Positions 31,086-40,029 of a stretch of 46,241 bases of DNA are shown here, piece after piece. The stretch comes from Rhodospirillaceae bacterium (lineage in GTDB: Bacteria > Pseudomonadota > Alphaproteobacteria > Rhodospirillales > Rhodospirillaceae), in assembly GCA_947476695.1 (NCBI GenBank), contig CANJRD010000025.1:1-46241 (forward strand), read 5' to 3'. The notes below the pieces were generated by a model that worked only from the letters and a program-made list of their open reading frames with translations, was not told where the DNA came from and made no database searches. Numbering within the stretch: the stretch's first letter is position 1; every line of letters begins with the position of its first letter. The position numbers and the translations under genes were made by a program.

Positions 31086-34000
31086 CTACAGAATCGCGGC
31101 GCGCTGGCCTGCCGACATCACTGCAATCTGGGTGGTTGTGAAGGCATCCTTCTGGGTGCCGTTCAAGGATTGGAGGTCCGCAACCGATACGACCGGGATC
31201 TGCGTTGTGGTGAGCGCTTGCAGGCCCGGCACCGTGAGGCCCTTGAACTGCGTGGTGGTGAGCGCCTGTATGACCGGGTTGGTCAGGGCCGCGACCTGTG
31301 TGTTCAGCAGCGCATTGATCTGCGTCGAGGTCACGTTGGCGAACTGGCCGGCGGACAGGGCATCCATGTCGGCCGCGCTGAAGCTCTTGATCTGGGTGGC
31401 CGATAGGCTGCCGAGGGCGGCGGCGGTCAGCCCGCGCACCTGCGCGGTGGTGATCAGCGCGATCTCGGCCGTCGTCATGCCCCTGGCCTGGGTGGCCGTG
31501 AGCGCGGCGAACTGCGAGGCGGTCAGTGCATTGAAGTCGGCCACTTCCATGCCGCCTACCTGTGTGGCGGTCAGACCGCGCACCTGGGCCGTGTTCAGCG
31601 TGCCGAACACGCCCGAGGGAAGGGCGTTGAGATTGGCGGTGCTCAACCCCGCCAGATGCGTCCCGACAAGGCCGGCGACTTGTGCGGTTGTCAGCACCGA
31701 CAGGTCGGCGCCCAAGGCATTGACCTGCGTCGCCGCCAACGCATTGAGCTGAGTTGACGAGAAATCTTGCACCTGCGCGGCCGTCAGCACGCCCAGCTGC
31801 CCGGTGCTCAGCGCGCGAATGTCGGTCAGCTCGAACATGCCGATCTCGGACGACGTCAGTGCGCTCAATGTGGTGCCTGTCAGGCCGCGAACTTGCGTCG
31901 CAGTCAGGCCCTGCACCTGGGCGGTGGTCATCTCGACTATATCGGCCGCGCTGAACGCGTTCAATTGCGTGGTCGCAAGCGCGGCAAGCTGCGTTGCGGT
32001 CAGGCCGCGGAACTGCACCGTGGTGGTGTTGGCGATCATGGTCGCCGTCAAGGCCCTAAGCTGTGCATCGGTGAACCGACTCAGCGCGGTCGAGGTCAGG
32101 GCGTTGAAGAACGTATTGTCGATCGCTGCAAGCTGGCTGGTGGTCAGCCCGGGGATCTGCGTATTCGCCAGCTCGCTTACGATCGCTGTACTCAGCTCGA
32201 CCAGTCGGGCTGGAGAAAGGCTTGCGATCTCCGTTCGCGTGATGCCGCGGAACTGTGCCGTCGTCAGCAGCGCCACGTTCTCGGGCGAGATGGCCGCGAA
32301 CTGGATGGCCTTGAGGGCGCCGAGTAATGCCGACGACAGGCTCACCAGCAAGGTGGCGGAGATGCCGCGGATATTGCCGGTCTGGAACGCGGCCACCTGC
32401 GTCGTCGTCATCGTATTCAGCACAGACGGCGTGATCGCATTGAAGAACGTGCTGTTGATGCCCGCGACCTGGCTCGCGACGAGGCTCGACATTTGCGCGT
32501 TCGTCAGCGTGCCGACCGCCGTCGTGTTGATCGCGTTGAGCTGCGAGGCTGCGAACTGCCGCATTTGCGTGGCACTCAGTCCGCGTACTTGCACGCTGTC
32601 GAGGAGCGTGATCTCGGTGGTCGTGAAGGCGCTGATCTGACCCAACGACAACTGACCGATCTGGGTCGAGGTCAGCGTGCTGATGAATGTGGTCGAGAGA
32701 CCGCCGATCTTGGCGACCGGGATCGCGTTCAGCTGAGCGACCGACAAGCTGTTGATGTCGGCCGCATTCAAGGTGTTGAGCTGGTTCGTGCTCAATGCGG
32801 CAATCGCGGTATTCGAGAATCCGGCGAGTTGCACGGTCGTCAGCGCGCCAATGATCGTTGTCGACAGCCCGGCTGCCTGGGTGGCCGTGAGGTTGCTGAA
32901 CTGAATGGCGCTCAAGCCGCCGACCTGGGCCGTGGACATTGTCGCAAGGACAGCGCGGCTGATGCTTTTCAGCTGCGTCGCATTCAGCTGACCAAGCTCG
33001 GTCGAGGTCAGCGCCGCAAAGGTCGTGGTCGTCAGCGCGCTGAGCACCGTTGTCGTCAGGCCGCCAACTTGGGCGGCGGTCAGGCCCGACAGGAAGGCGG
33101 CAGGCAACGCGTTGAATTCGGCGGTCGTCAAAGCGCCGATCTGCGCGCCGGACAAACCGTTCAACTGCGCGGTTACCAACAGGGCGATTGAGGTCGTGGT
33201 GATGGCGCGCAGCTGGGTCGTGCTGAAGCTGGCGAATTGCGACGAAATAAACGCGGTCGCCGCGGTGGTTGACAGCGCGGTGATCTGGGTCGGGGTGAGC
33301 CCGCTTATCTGCGCCACGCTAAGCCCGGCAAGATTCGCCGTCGGCACCGCATTGATCTGCGTGACATTCAGGCCGCTCACCTGTCCGCTGGTAAACCCGC
33401 GTAGCTGTACGGTGGTCAGGCCGCTGAATACGGTCGTCGTCATCGCATTGATCTGGCCGGCCGCCAGAGCGTTGATCTGCGTGGAGCTGAGGCCGACCGC
33501 CTGACCGGCGGTCAGCGCGCCTATCTGAACGTTAGCAAGGCCGCGGACCTGGGCCGTGGACAACGCACCGATGTAGCCCGACAGCAGGCTCGCGAAACCG
33601 GTTGTCGTCAGGGCGTTGAGCTGGCCGTTCGAGAACCCGGCGACTTGTGCCGTCGTCATGACGCCCAACTTGGCAACGTCGAGCCCCGCGATCTGAGCGG
33701 CGGTCAGACCGTCGATCTGCGTCGAGGCCAGGTTTGCGATCACCATATCGCTGAGCGTATTCAGCTGAGTCGTCGTGAACCCGGCAACGCTGGTGGCGTT
33801 TAGACCCGCGACCTGCACCGTCGTTAACGCGGCGATATTGGTGGCGTTGAGGGCACGGAGCTGGGTCGTCGCCGCAAAGCTCAGTTCCGTCGCGGTCAAA
33901 GCGCCCACCACCGTGGTTGTCAGCGCATCGAGCTGGGTCGTCGTCAGGGCGCGGATCTGGCTCGACACCAGGGCCGCAAGATCGACCGCCGGCAACGCAT

Positions 34001-36575
34001 TGATGTTGGTCGTCGTGAATCCGGCGATTTGCGCGGCCGTCAAGCTGGTGAACTGAGTCGTCGTCAGCGCGAACAGGTTGGTGGTGGCGAGCGTGTTGAG
34101 CTGCGTCGTCGTCAGCGCGCGGACCTGTGCGGTGAGTAAGGCCCGCATGTCGGTCGTCGACAACTCATCCATGGTCGTCGCATCGAGGCCGGCGATCTGT
34201 CCGGCGCTGAGAGCGCTGATCTGGGTCGTCGTGAGCGCCAAGAGATTGGTGGTCGACAGCGCGTTCAGCTGCGTCGCCGTCAACGACTGGACCTGTCCCG
34301 TGGTCAAGGCGGTAACGTCGGTCGTCGACAGCACGTTCACGGTGGTCGTGGTGAGGCCGATAATCTGCGTGGCGTTGAAACTCGCGATCTGCGTCGTCGT
34401 CAACGTCAGCAGGTTGGTGGTCGTCAGCGCGTTGAGTTGCGTCGTCGTCAGGGCCCGCACCTGCGTGGTGCTCAGGGTGGCGAGGACCGTGGTCGACAAC
34501 GCGTTCACGGTGGTTGTTGTGAGACCGGCAATCTGCCCAACGCTAAGGCTGACAATCTCGGTGGTCGTCAACGCCCCGAGATTGGTTGTGGTAAGGGCGT
34601 TGATATGAGTTGTGGTCAACGCCTGCATCTGCGTGGTGTTCAACGCTCCCAGCGCGCTGGTCGTAAGCGCATTGAGACCGTCCGTGCTGAGGCCCTTGAT
34701 CTGGTTCGCGGTGAAGCCACCGACCTGCAGGGTCGTCAACGCGCCGATGTTGGTCGTATTGAGCGTGTTGATCTGCGTGGTGGTCAGATGGCCGATCTGC
34801 GTCGAGCTCAATCCCGCAAGCTGGGCGGTGGTCAGGATATCGATATCCGTCGTGCTGATCGCGGCTAACTGAGTCTGAGCCAAGAAGCCGAGCTCCGTCG
34901 ATGTCAGGGCCCCGAAACTCGTCGTCGTCAGCGCGCCGAACTGAACCGCCGTCAGTCCGCCGATCTGCGTCTGGGTGAGGCTTGCGATATCTGTGGTGTT
35001 GATCGCATTGATCTGCGTGGTCGACATCGTGCCGAGCGCGGTCGCCTTGAGGCCGCCGAACTGCGCCGTCGTGAGCGCGTCGATGACTGTCGTGCTCAAG
35101 GCCTTCGCCTGCAGTGTGCCGAGCCCCGCGAGCGCTCCGGCGGTCAGACCGCTCAGCTGTGCGGTGGTGAGGATCTCGATGTCGCTGGTCGAAAGTGCGG
35201 CCAATTGTGTCGACGTAAAGCCACCCAGCTGCGCCGACGAGAAGCCGGCGAAGGTGATCGTAGTAATGGTGGCGATCTGGGCCGTTGTCAGGCCGATGAT
35301 CTGGAGCGGGGACAGGCTGGCGATCGTGGTGTCTTGGATGGCGGTGAACTGCGTGACACTGAGAACCGCGACGTCCCCTGAGCTGAAGCCGCCCACCTGC
35401 ACCGTGGTCAAATTGGAAAGTTGCGACGTCGTGAGCGCCGCGATCATTGTCGTGTTGAAGGCATCCAGCTGGTTCGCGCTCAGGACGCTGAACTGGCTGG
35501 TCGTGAGCGCGGCCGCATCTGCTTCGTCCAGGCCGCCGATCTGGGTCGTCGATATCGATGCGAACGTGGTCGTATTTATCGCTGCGACCTGCGTCTCCGA
35601 TAGCGCGCCGATGCTCGTTTGTGACAGTCCGCTCAGCTGACCGGTGGTCAGCTCCACCATCAGCGTAGGGGTGAGGTTGTAGAGTTGCGGCACCAGCAAG
35701 CCGCCGAGCTGGGTCGACGTCAAAGCCGCGAAATTCGTCGTGGTCAGCACACCAAGCTGCGCGGCGGAGAAGCCGATCACCTGCAGCGTGCTGAGACTTC
35801 CGATCTGCGTCGGCAGCAAGGCGGTGAAATTCGTCGTGTTCGATCCGGAGATCTGGGTCGCAGTCAGACCGGTCAGCTGTGTCAGACCGAGGACGGTGAC
35901 GTCCGTGGTCGAGAACGCATTCAGCTGAGACGAACTGAGGGCCCCAATCTGGGTGACCTGGAACACACCGATCTCGGTTGTGCTCAGGGCTTCAATCTGC
36001 GCAGTGCCGAATGCGGCGACCTGAGTCTGAAGCAGCGCCGCGAAATTGGTTGTGCTCAGTGTGTTCAACATCGTCGACGTCAGACCGTTGATCTGCGTCG
36101 TGGTGAACGCCTGCACCTGCGTCGTTGTCAGAGCGGAGAAATCGCTGCCGTTGATCGCCAGTGCCTGGTTCTGCGTGGCCGCAAACAGCGCCAGCTCACC
36201 TGCGGTGAATGCCCCCACGTGCGTGGCATCCAGGCCGATGATCGCCTGCTCGGACAGGCCGCCGATCTGCGCGGTGCTGAAGCCGGCGATGATCACGGTG
36301 CTGACGGCGTTCAGCTCGGTCGCCGTCAGACCGGTGATCTGAGTGTCGGCTAAGCCGGCAAGCTGAACAGTGCTCAGCTGCCCGAAGGCGGTGGTGGTGA
36401 AATAGCCGATCTGGGAAGCCGAGAGCGCGCCAAGCTGCGTGTCCGCCAGTGCCGCAAATTGCGTGTCGAGAAACCACCCGATCTGCTCGGTGGTCAGCGC
36501 CGGCATGTCGCCGACGGTGAACGCGGAAATCGCCGTGGTGCTAAGCGCCTGGAACTGCGTCTGGTTTAAGGCCAT
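31086..36575 (-). CDS. Giant octapeptide-repeat protein of unknown function
   Basis: 1829 residues that divide almost without remainder into octads: Met1, 17 octads, one 10-residue unit, 184 octads, one 7-residue unit, 25 octads and a final AIL. The consensus is [A/G]-[L/F/I]-[T/S]-[T/A]-[T/A/S]-Q-[I/V/L]-x, for example ALTTTQLN or GLTAAQIA. I read no cysteine, one tryptophan and very few Lys or Arg. No signal peptide, membrane helix or known domain is visible. Beta-solenoid packing, or short helices capped by the S/T-x-x-Q box, are both possible. A surface, adhesin or filament role is only a guess; similar Thr/Ala/Leu-rich repeat proteins are often labelled heme-utilisation or adhesion proteins without proof. 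ATG at 36575, GGAG nine bases upstream. It lies downstream of hemJ. Confidence 0.85.
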   Translation of the reverse strand: MALNQTQFQALSTTAISAFTVGDMPALTTEQIGWFLDTQFAALADTQLGALSASQIGYFTTTAFGQLSTVQLAGLADTQITGLTATELNAVSTVIIAGFSTAQIGGLSEQAIIGLDATHVGAFTAGELALFAATQNQALAINGSDFSALTTTQVQAFTTTQINGLTSTMLNTLSTTNFAALLQTQVAAFGTAQIEALSTTEIGVFQVTQIGALSSSQLNAFSTTDVTVLGLTQLTGLTATQISGSNTTNFTALLPTQIGSLSTLQVIGFSAAQLGVLTTTNFAALTSTQLGGLLVPQLYNLTPTLMVELTTGQLSGLSQTSIGALSETQVAAINTTTFASISTTQIGGLDEADAAALTTSQFSVLSANQLDAFNTTMIAALTTSQLSNLTTVQVGGFSSGDVAVLSVTQFTAIQDTTIASLSPLQIIGLTTAQIATITTITFAGFSSAQLGGFTSTQLAALSTSDIEILTTAQLSGLTAGALAGLGTLQAKALSTTVIDALTTAQFGGLKATALGTMSTTQINAINTTDIASLTQTQIGGLTAVQFGALTTTSFGALTSTELGFLAQTQLAAISTTDIDILTTAQLAGLSSTQIGHLTTTQINTLNTTNIGALTTLQVGGFTANQIKGLSTDGLNALTTSALGALNTTQMQALTTTHINALTTTNLGALTTTEIVSLSVGQIAGLTTTTVNALSTTVLATLSTTQVRALTTTQLNALTTTNLLTLTTTQIASFNATQIIGLTTTTVNVLSTTDVTALTTGQVQSLTATQLNALSTTNLLALTTTQISALSAGQIAGLDATTMDELSTTDMRALLTAQVRALTTTQLNTLATTNLFALTTTQFTSLTAAQIAGFTTTNINALPAVDLAALVSSQIRALTTTQLDALTTTVVGALTATELSFAATTQLRALNATNIAALTTVQVAGLNATSVAGFTTTQLNTLSDMVIANLASTQIDGLTAAQIAGLDVAKLGVMTTAQVAGFSNGQLNALTTTGFASLLSGYIGALSTAQVRGLANVQIGALTAGQAVGLSSTQINALAAGQINAMTTTVFSGLTTVQLRGFTSGQVSGLNVTQINAVPTANLAGLSVAQISGLTPTQITALSTTAATAFISSQFASFSTTQLRAITTTSIALLVTAQLNGLSGAQIGALTTAEFNALPAAFLSGLTAAQVGGLTTTVLSALTTTTFAALTSTELGQLNATQLKSISRAVLATMSTAQVGGLSAIQFSNLTATQAAGLSTTIIGALTTVQLAGFSNTAIAALSTNQLNTLNAADINSLSVAQLNAIPVAKIGGLSTTFISTLTSTQIGQLSLGQISAFTTTEITLLDSVQVRGLSATQMRQFAASQLNAINTTAVGTLTNAQMSSLVASQVAGINSTFFNAITPSVLNTMTTTQVAAFQTGNIRGISATLLVSLSSALLGALKAIQFAAISPENVALLTTAQFRGITRTEIASLSPARLVELSTAIVSELANTQIPGLTTSQLAAIDNTFFNALTSTALSRFTDAQLRALTATMIANTTTVQFRGLTATQLAALATTQLNAFSAADIVEMTTAQVQGLTATQVRGLTGTTLSALTSSEIGMFELTDIRALSTGQLGVLTAAQVQDFSSTQLNALAATQVNALGADLSVLTTAQVAGLVGTHLAGLSTANLNALPSGVFGTLNTAQVRGLTATQVGGMEVADFNALTASQFAALTATQARGMTTAEIALITTAQVRGLTAAALGSLSATQIKSFSAADMDALSAGQFANVTSTQINALLNTQVAALTNPVIQALTTTQFKGLTVPGLQALTTTQIPVVSVADLQSLNGTQKDAFTTTQIAVMSAGQRAAIL
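33951..34622 (-). repeat. Higher-order repeat: four tandem 56-residue (168-bp) blocks
   Basis: Within the octad gene, residues 652-875 contain four successive blocks of seven octads whose members match in order: (..THIN/TQLN), (..TNLG/TNLL/TNLF), (..TEIV/TQIA/TQIS/TQFT), (..GQIA/TQII/GQIA/AQIA), (GLTTTTVN and variants), (xLSTTxxx), (xLxTxQVR/Q/QIR). The next two octads resemble the start of a fifth copy. This suggests segmental duplication of 168-bp units. Confidence 0.7.
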
Positions 36576-36740
36576 GGCGACAGGCTCCGCGCCAAAGCTG
36601 CAGAGTGACGGCCTGCCACGATGGCGGGCGTCGAAAAGGTCATGCCACGGGCCCCCTTTCGGAGCGGGTCGAAGCGCCGATTTTGCGCGGCAAAACTCTT
36701 AATAGTTGTAAAGATTTACGCTCGAGGGACGCAATCGTTG

Positions 36741-36759
36741 CACGCGTAAAATTCGCGTG
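36741..36759. promoter_or_regulatory. Palindrome CACGCG-N7-CGCGTG upstream of the octad gene
   Basis: A perfect 6-bp inverted repeat (36741-36746 and 36754-36759) flanks an AT-rich 7-bp centre. It sits in the 208-bp gap between hemJ and the octad gene, which is AT-richer than its surroundings. It lacks a T tract, so an operator is as likely as a hemJ terminator. I see no convincing -35/-10 pair in this gap. Confidence 0.35.
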
Positions 36760-36783
36760 AGATTACAATAGCTTGTACGCAAC

Positions 36784-37212
36784 TCAGGGTTTAAGTACGA
36801 CCATCCCGACGATGACCAGCATGGCCAAAGTGGGCACCTCGTTCACCATTCGGAAGAATCGGCCGGTGTGGCGATTCGTACCGGCCGCGAACTGGCGTTG
36901 CCAAACCTCGCAGGCGCCATGCACGACGACGAGCACCAGCACGCTGGCAAGCTTGGCGTGGATCCAGATCGACGACCAATCAACCAATCCCGGCGTACTG
37001 AGCAAAGCGCCGCCGCTGAGGATGGTGACCAGCGCGGCCGGGCGCATGATGAACTTGATCAGCCGGCGCTCCATGCCCGTCAGCATAATCGCCGCTTCAC
37101 TCTCGAGCGGGCGGCCGACATGGTTGACGAACAGGCGCGGCAGATAGAGCAGGCCCGCCATCCAGCAGATGATGGCGACGATATGCAGCGCCTTGAGCCA
37201 GAGATAGCTCAC
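36784..37212 (-). CDS. hemJ: Protoporphyrinogen IX oxidase, HemJ type
   Basis: Membrane enzyme for the penultimate step of heme synthesis, used by many alphaproteobacteria instead of HemG or HemY. From the GTG at 37210-37212, which overlaps the hemF TGA (GTGA), the protein is 142 residues with about four membrane helices. Conserved phrases are YLWLKALHIVAIICWMAGLL (with the heme-ligand-type His), YLPRLFVNH, LTGMERRLIKFIMRPA and the C-terminal RMVNEVPTLAMLVIVGMVV. A longer upstream frame lies inside hemF and is not coding. It is the last gene of the heme operon. Confidence 0.95.
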   Translation of the reverse strand: MSYLWLKALHIVAIICWMAGLLYLPRLFVNHVGRPLESEAAIMLTGMERRLIKFIMRPAALVTILSGGALLSTPGLVDWSSIWIHAKLASVLVLVVVHGACEVWQRQFAAGTNRHTGRFFRMVNEVPTLAMLVIVGMVVLKP

Positions 37213-38045
37213 CACTTCACCACGGGTGGCATGCTCATCAGATAAGCGTCCGGATTGGCGTCGGTCTGGAACCCAAATTTGGTGCCGCGGTCGTAGACGA
37301 GGTTGAACTCGACGTAGCGGCCGCGCTTGTGCAGCAGCGTCTCGCGGTCGGCGTCCGTGAAGGCGGTGTCCTTCCGGCGCGCGACGAGCCGCGGATAGAT
37401 GTCGAGGAACGCCTCGCCGACGTTGCGTACGAAGGCCCAATCCTTGGCCTGATCGCCGCTCGACAAGTTGTCGAAGAAGATGCCGCCCACGCCGCGCGGT
37501 TCCTGGCGGTGCGGCAGATAGAAGTACTCGTCGCACCATTTCTTGTATTCGGCATACGCATCGGGGCGATAGCCATCGCAGGCTTTGCGGAAGGCGGCGT
37601 GGAAGTCGGTGGTGTCCTCGTCGAATGGGAACGTCGGTGTCAGGTCCGAACCGCCGCCGAACCACGCCTGGCTGGTCGCCATATAGCGCGTGTTCATGTG
37701 CACGGCCGGTACGAACGGGTTGGCCATATGCGCGACCAGCGAGATGCCGGTCGCAGTGAACCTACCGCCGGATTCTTCAGCACCCGGAAGCTGTTTCTGG
37801 CCGGCTTCCGACATCGTGCCCCAGACGTGGCTGACGTTTACGCCGACCTTCTCGAACACCTTGCCGCGCATCACGCGCATCTGGCCGCCGCCCTTCAGGC
37901 GATGCTCGTCACCGCGCTCCCAGCCGCTCGCCTCGAACTTGTGGCCGGGGTCCAGCGCCTCGAAAGCGGCGCAGATGCGCGCCTGCAAGTCGCGGAAGAA
38001 TTCCGCCGCCGTACCGGCAAAGTTTTGAACGTTGTCGATGTTCAT
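37209..38045 (-). CDS. hemF: Oxygen-dependent coproporphyrinogen III oxidase
   Basis: Oxidatively decarboxylates coproporphyrinogen III to protoporphyrinogen IX; it needs O2, which points to aerobic growth. 278 residues with ASGWERGDEHRLKGGGQMRV, NVSHVWGTMSEAG, HMNTRYM, WFGGGSDLTPTFPFDEDT, DEYFYLPHRQEPRGVGGIFF and EFNLVYDRGTKFGFQT. The ATG overlaps the hemE stop (ATGA) and is served by AGGAGG five bases upstream, inside the last hemE codons. Confidence 0.97.
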   Translation of the reverse strand: MNIDNVQNFAGTAAEFFRDLQARICAAFEALDPGHKFEASGWERGDEHRLKGGGQMRVMRGKVFEKVGVNVSHVWGTMSEAGQKQLPGAEESGGRFTATGISLVAHMANPFVPAVHMNTRYMATSQAWFGGGSDLTPTFPFDEDTTDFHAAFRKACDGYRPDAYAEYKKWCDEYFYLPHRQEPRGVGGIFFDNLSSGDQAKDWAFVRNVGEAFLDIYPRLVARRKDTAFTDADRETLLHKRGRYVEFNLVYDRGTKFGFQTDANPDAYLMSMPPVVKW

Positions 38046-39088
38046 GCCGACCTCCTCTTGATGCTGTACTCGTGTACATGATCAACGAGGCGGCCGACTT
38101 GATCGGGATCAGTCTCCGGCCAAATGCCATGACCGAGATTGAAGATGTGCCCAGGTGCCGGACCGGCATCGTCGATCACCGCGGCGACGCGGCTTTTCAG
38201 AACGTCTGGCGCGGCAAACAGGGCTGCCGGATCGAGGTTGCCCTGCACCGCGATCTTCGGCCCCAGGATCTGGCGCGCGGTCTTGATGGAACCGCGCCAG
38301 TCAAGGCCCGCGACATCGATGTCGAGCGTGGCGACGTGATCCAGCAGCGTCCAGCCGTTATTACAGAAATAAACGATCGGCACGCCGAGATGCTTGAGGC
38401 CGGCGACGATCTTGCGCACGGGCGGCAGGGCGATCTCGCGGAAGGCGTCACGGCCCAGCAGGCCGCCCCAGCTGTCGAAGATCATCAGCGCCTGCGCGCC
38501 GGCTTGGGCCTGGGCCGCGAGGTAGACGATCATCGCGTCGGCGAGCTTGTCGAGCACTTGCGCCGTCAGCTGCGGTTCGGCCTGGACGAAGGAGCGCGCG
38601 GTGCCGAACTCTTTCGACGGCTTGCCGGACACGAGGTAGCAGAACAGCGTGAACGGGGCGCCGGCGAAGCCGATCAGGCCGACGTGCTTCGGCAGCTCGG
38701 CGCGCACCTGGCGCACGCTTTCCATGACGAAGGGCACATCGCGTTCCGGCACCAGATCGCGCAATTGCGCGATGTCGGCGGCGGTGCGGATCGGCTTGGC
38801 GATCACGGGGCCGGGATTGAAGGCGATCTCCACGCCCATGCCCTCGACGGGGGTCATGATGTCGCTGAACAGGATCGCCGCATCAAGCGCGAAACGGCGG
38901 ATCGGCTGCAACGTCACCTCCGCGGCCAGTTCGGCGGTGCGGGTGAGGGTGAGGAAGTCGGTCTTCGCGCGTACGGCGCGGTATTCCGGCAGGTAGCGGC
39001 CGGCCTGGCGCATCACCCACACCGGCGTGTGCGGCGTCGGTTGGCCGCGCATGGCGGCGATGATGGGAGGTAGGGTTTGGGCATCCAT
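38042..39088 (-). CDS. hemE: Uroporphyrinogen decarboxylase
   Basis: Decarboxylates uroporphyrinogen III to coproporphyrinogen III. From the ATG at 39086-39088 it has 348 residues with the signature TPVWVMRQAGRYLPEYR, LFSDIMTPVEGMGVEI, GFAGAPFTLFCYLVSG, QALMIFDSWGGLLG, VAGLDWRGSI, AVQGNLDPAALFA and IFNLGHGIWPETDPD. It starts five bases after the hemC stop, with AAGGA ahead of it. Upstream open frame inside hemC is not coding. Confidence 0.98.
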   Translation of the reverse strand: MDAQTLPPIIAAMRGQPTPHTPVWVMRQAGRYLPEYRAVRAKTDFLTLTRTAELAAEVTLQPIRRFALDAAILFSDIMTPVEGMGVEIAFNPGPVIAKPIRTAADIAQLRDLVPERDVPFVMESVRQVRAELPKHVGLIGFAGAPFTLFCYLVSGKPSKEFGTARSFVQAEPQLTAQVLDKLADAMIVYLAAQAQAGAQALMIFDSWGGLLGRDAFREIALPPVRKIVAGLKHLGVPIVYFCNNGWTLLDHVATLDIDVAGLDWRGSIKTARQILGPKIAVQGNLDPAALFAAPDVLKSRVAAVIDDAGPAPGHIFNLGHGIWPETDPDQVGRLVDHVHEYSIKRRSA

Positions 39089-39093
39089 CGCGA

Positions 39094-40029
39094 TTATCCT
39101 TCGGCGGCCTGGCGTGGCGACGCCGCCAAGACATCGCGGGCGCCGCGTTCGATCAAAAGTGTGGCGACTTTCTCGCCGAGAAGTTCGGGCTGGCTGGCAT
39201 CGCCACGTTCCTCGACGGCGATATGAACGCTGCCGTCGACTGTGCAAACCTGAGCGGTGAGCACCATTTCATTGCCTGCGATGCGCGCATTCGCACCCAG
39301 GGGAATCTGGCATCCGCCTTCAAGACGATTCAGCAGCGTGCGCTCGGCATTCACCGCCAGGCGCGTCGGTAGATGTTCCAGCTGCGCGATGATGCGGCGT
39401 GCCGCCGAGTCGTCCTCGCGGGTGGCGATGCCCAGCGCGCCTTGCGACACGGCGGGCGTAAAGTCGGCAATGGGCAACGCGCGCGTGATGCGATTGCCGA
39501 GGCCCAGGCGTTTCAGCCCCGCGACGGCCAGCACGATGGCGTCATACTGTCCGTTGTCGAGTTTCTGCACGCGCGTCGGCACGTTCCCGCGCAGTTCCGC
39601 GTGCTTGAAGCCCCTGTGCCAGCGCGCCACGAAGGCACGGCGGCGCAGGCTGCTTGTGCCGATGGTTGCCCCGTCCGGCAGCGCATCCGGATCGACCCCG
39701 GCGCGGCAAACGAGGGCGTCTCGCGAATCCTCGCGCTCCGGCACGGCGGCGAGCGCCAGGCCTGGCACCATCTTCGTCGGCAGATCCTTCAGGCTGTGTA
39801 CGGCGAGATCGATGGCGTTATCCAACAGTGCCCGATCGAGTTCGGCGGTGAAGAAGCCTTTGCCGGCCGTCTTCCACAGCGGCGTGTCGAGTTGCGCATC
39901 GCCGGAGGTCTTGATCTCGATGATCTCGACCTGCGGCGCATCGGGTAATGCGCTCAAGGCCGCGGCAATATGCCGCGCCTGCCACATTGCCAAAGCCGAG
40001 CTGCGGCTGCCGAGACGAAGCCGGGTCAT
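39094..40029 (-). CDS. hemC: Hydroxymethylbilane synthase (porphobilinogen deaminase)
   Basis: Joins four porphobilinogens into hydroxymethylbilane. 311 residues: RLRLGSRSSALAMWQARHI, IKTSGDAQLDTPL, GKGFFTAELDRALL, DLAVHSLKDLPT, GTSSLRRRAFV, LRGNVPTRVQKLD and Cys240 in NRLEGGCQIPLGA, which carries the dipyrromethane cofactor. The ATG overlaps the TGA of the response regulator (ATGA). The usual neighbour hemD is not here, nor is hemB. Confidence 0.98.
   Translation of the reverse strand: MTRLRLGSRSSALAMWQARHIAAALSALPDAPQVEIIEIKTSGDAQLDTPLWKTAGKGFFTAELDRALLDNAIDLAVHSLKDLPTKMVPGLALAAVPEREDSRDALVCRAGVDPDALPDGATIGTSSLRRRAFVARWHRGFKHAELRGNVPTRVQKLDNGQYDAIVLAVAGLKRLGLGNRITRALPIADFTPAVSQGALGIATREDDSAARRIIAQLEHLPTRLAVNAERTLLNRLEGGCQIPLGANARIAGNEMVLTAQVCTVDGSVHIAVEERGDASQPELLGEKVATLLIERGARDVLAASPRQAAEG

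Noticed and set aside
31132-36353. Many open frames of 60-278 codons on the plus strand across the octad gene
   Set aside because: They are frame shadows of a strongly repetitive ACC/ACG/CAG/GTC-rich gene. Their products are low-complexity mirror repeats and the minus frame is continuous for 1829 codons.
31086-36575. Short periodic DNA repeats that might suggest a CRISPR array
   Set aside because: The 24-bp period is the codon image of the octapeptide; there are no constant repeats with unique spacers and the frame is coding throughout.
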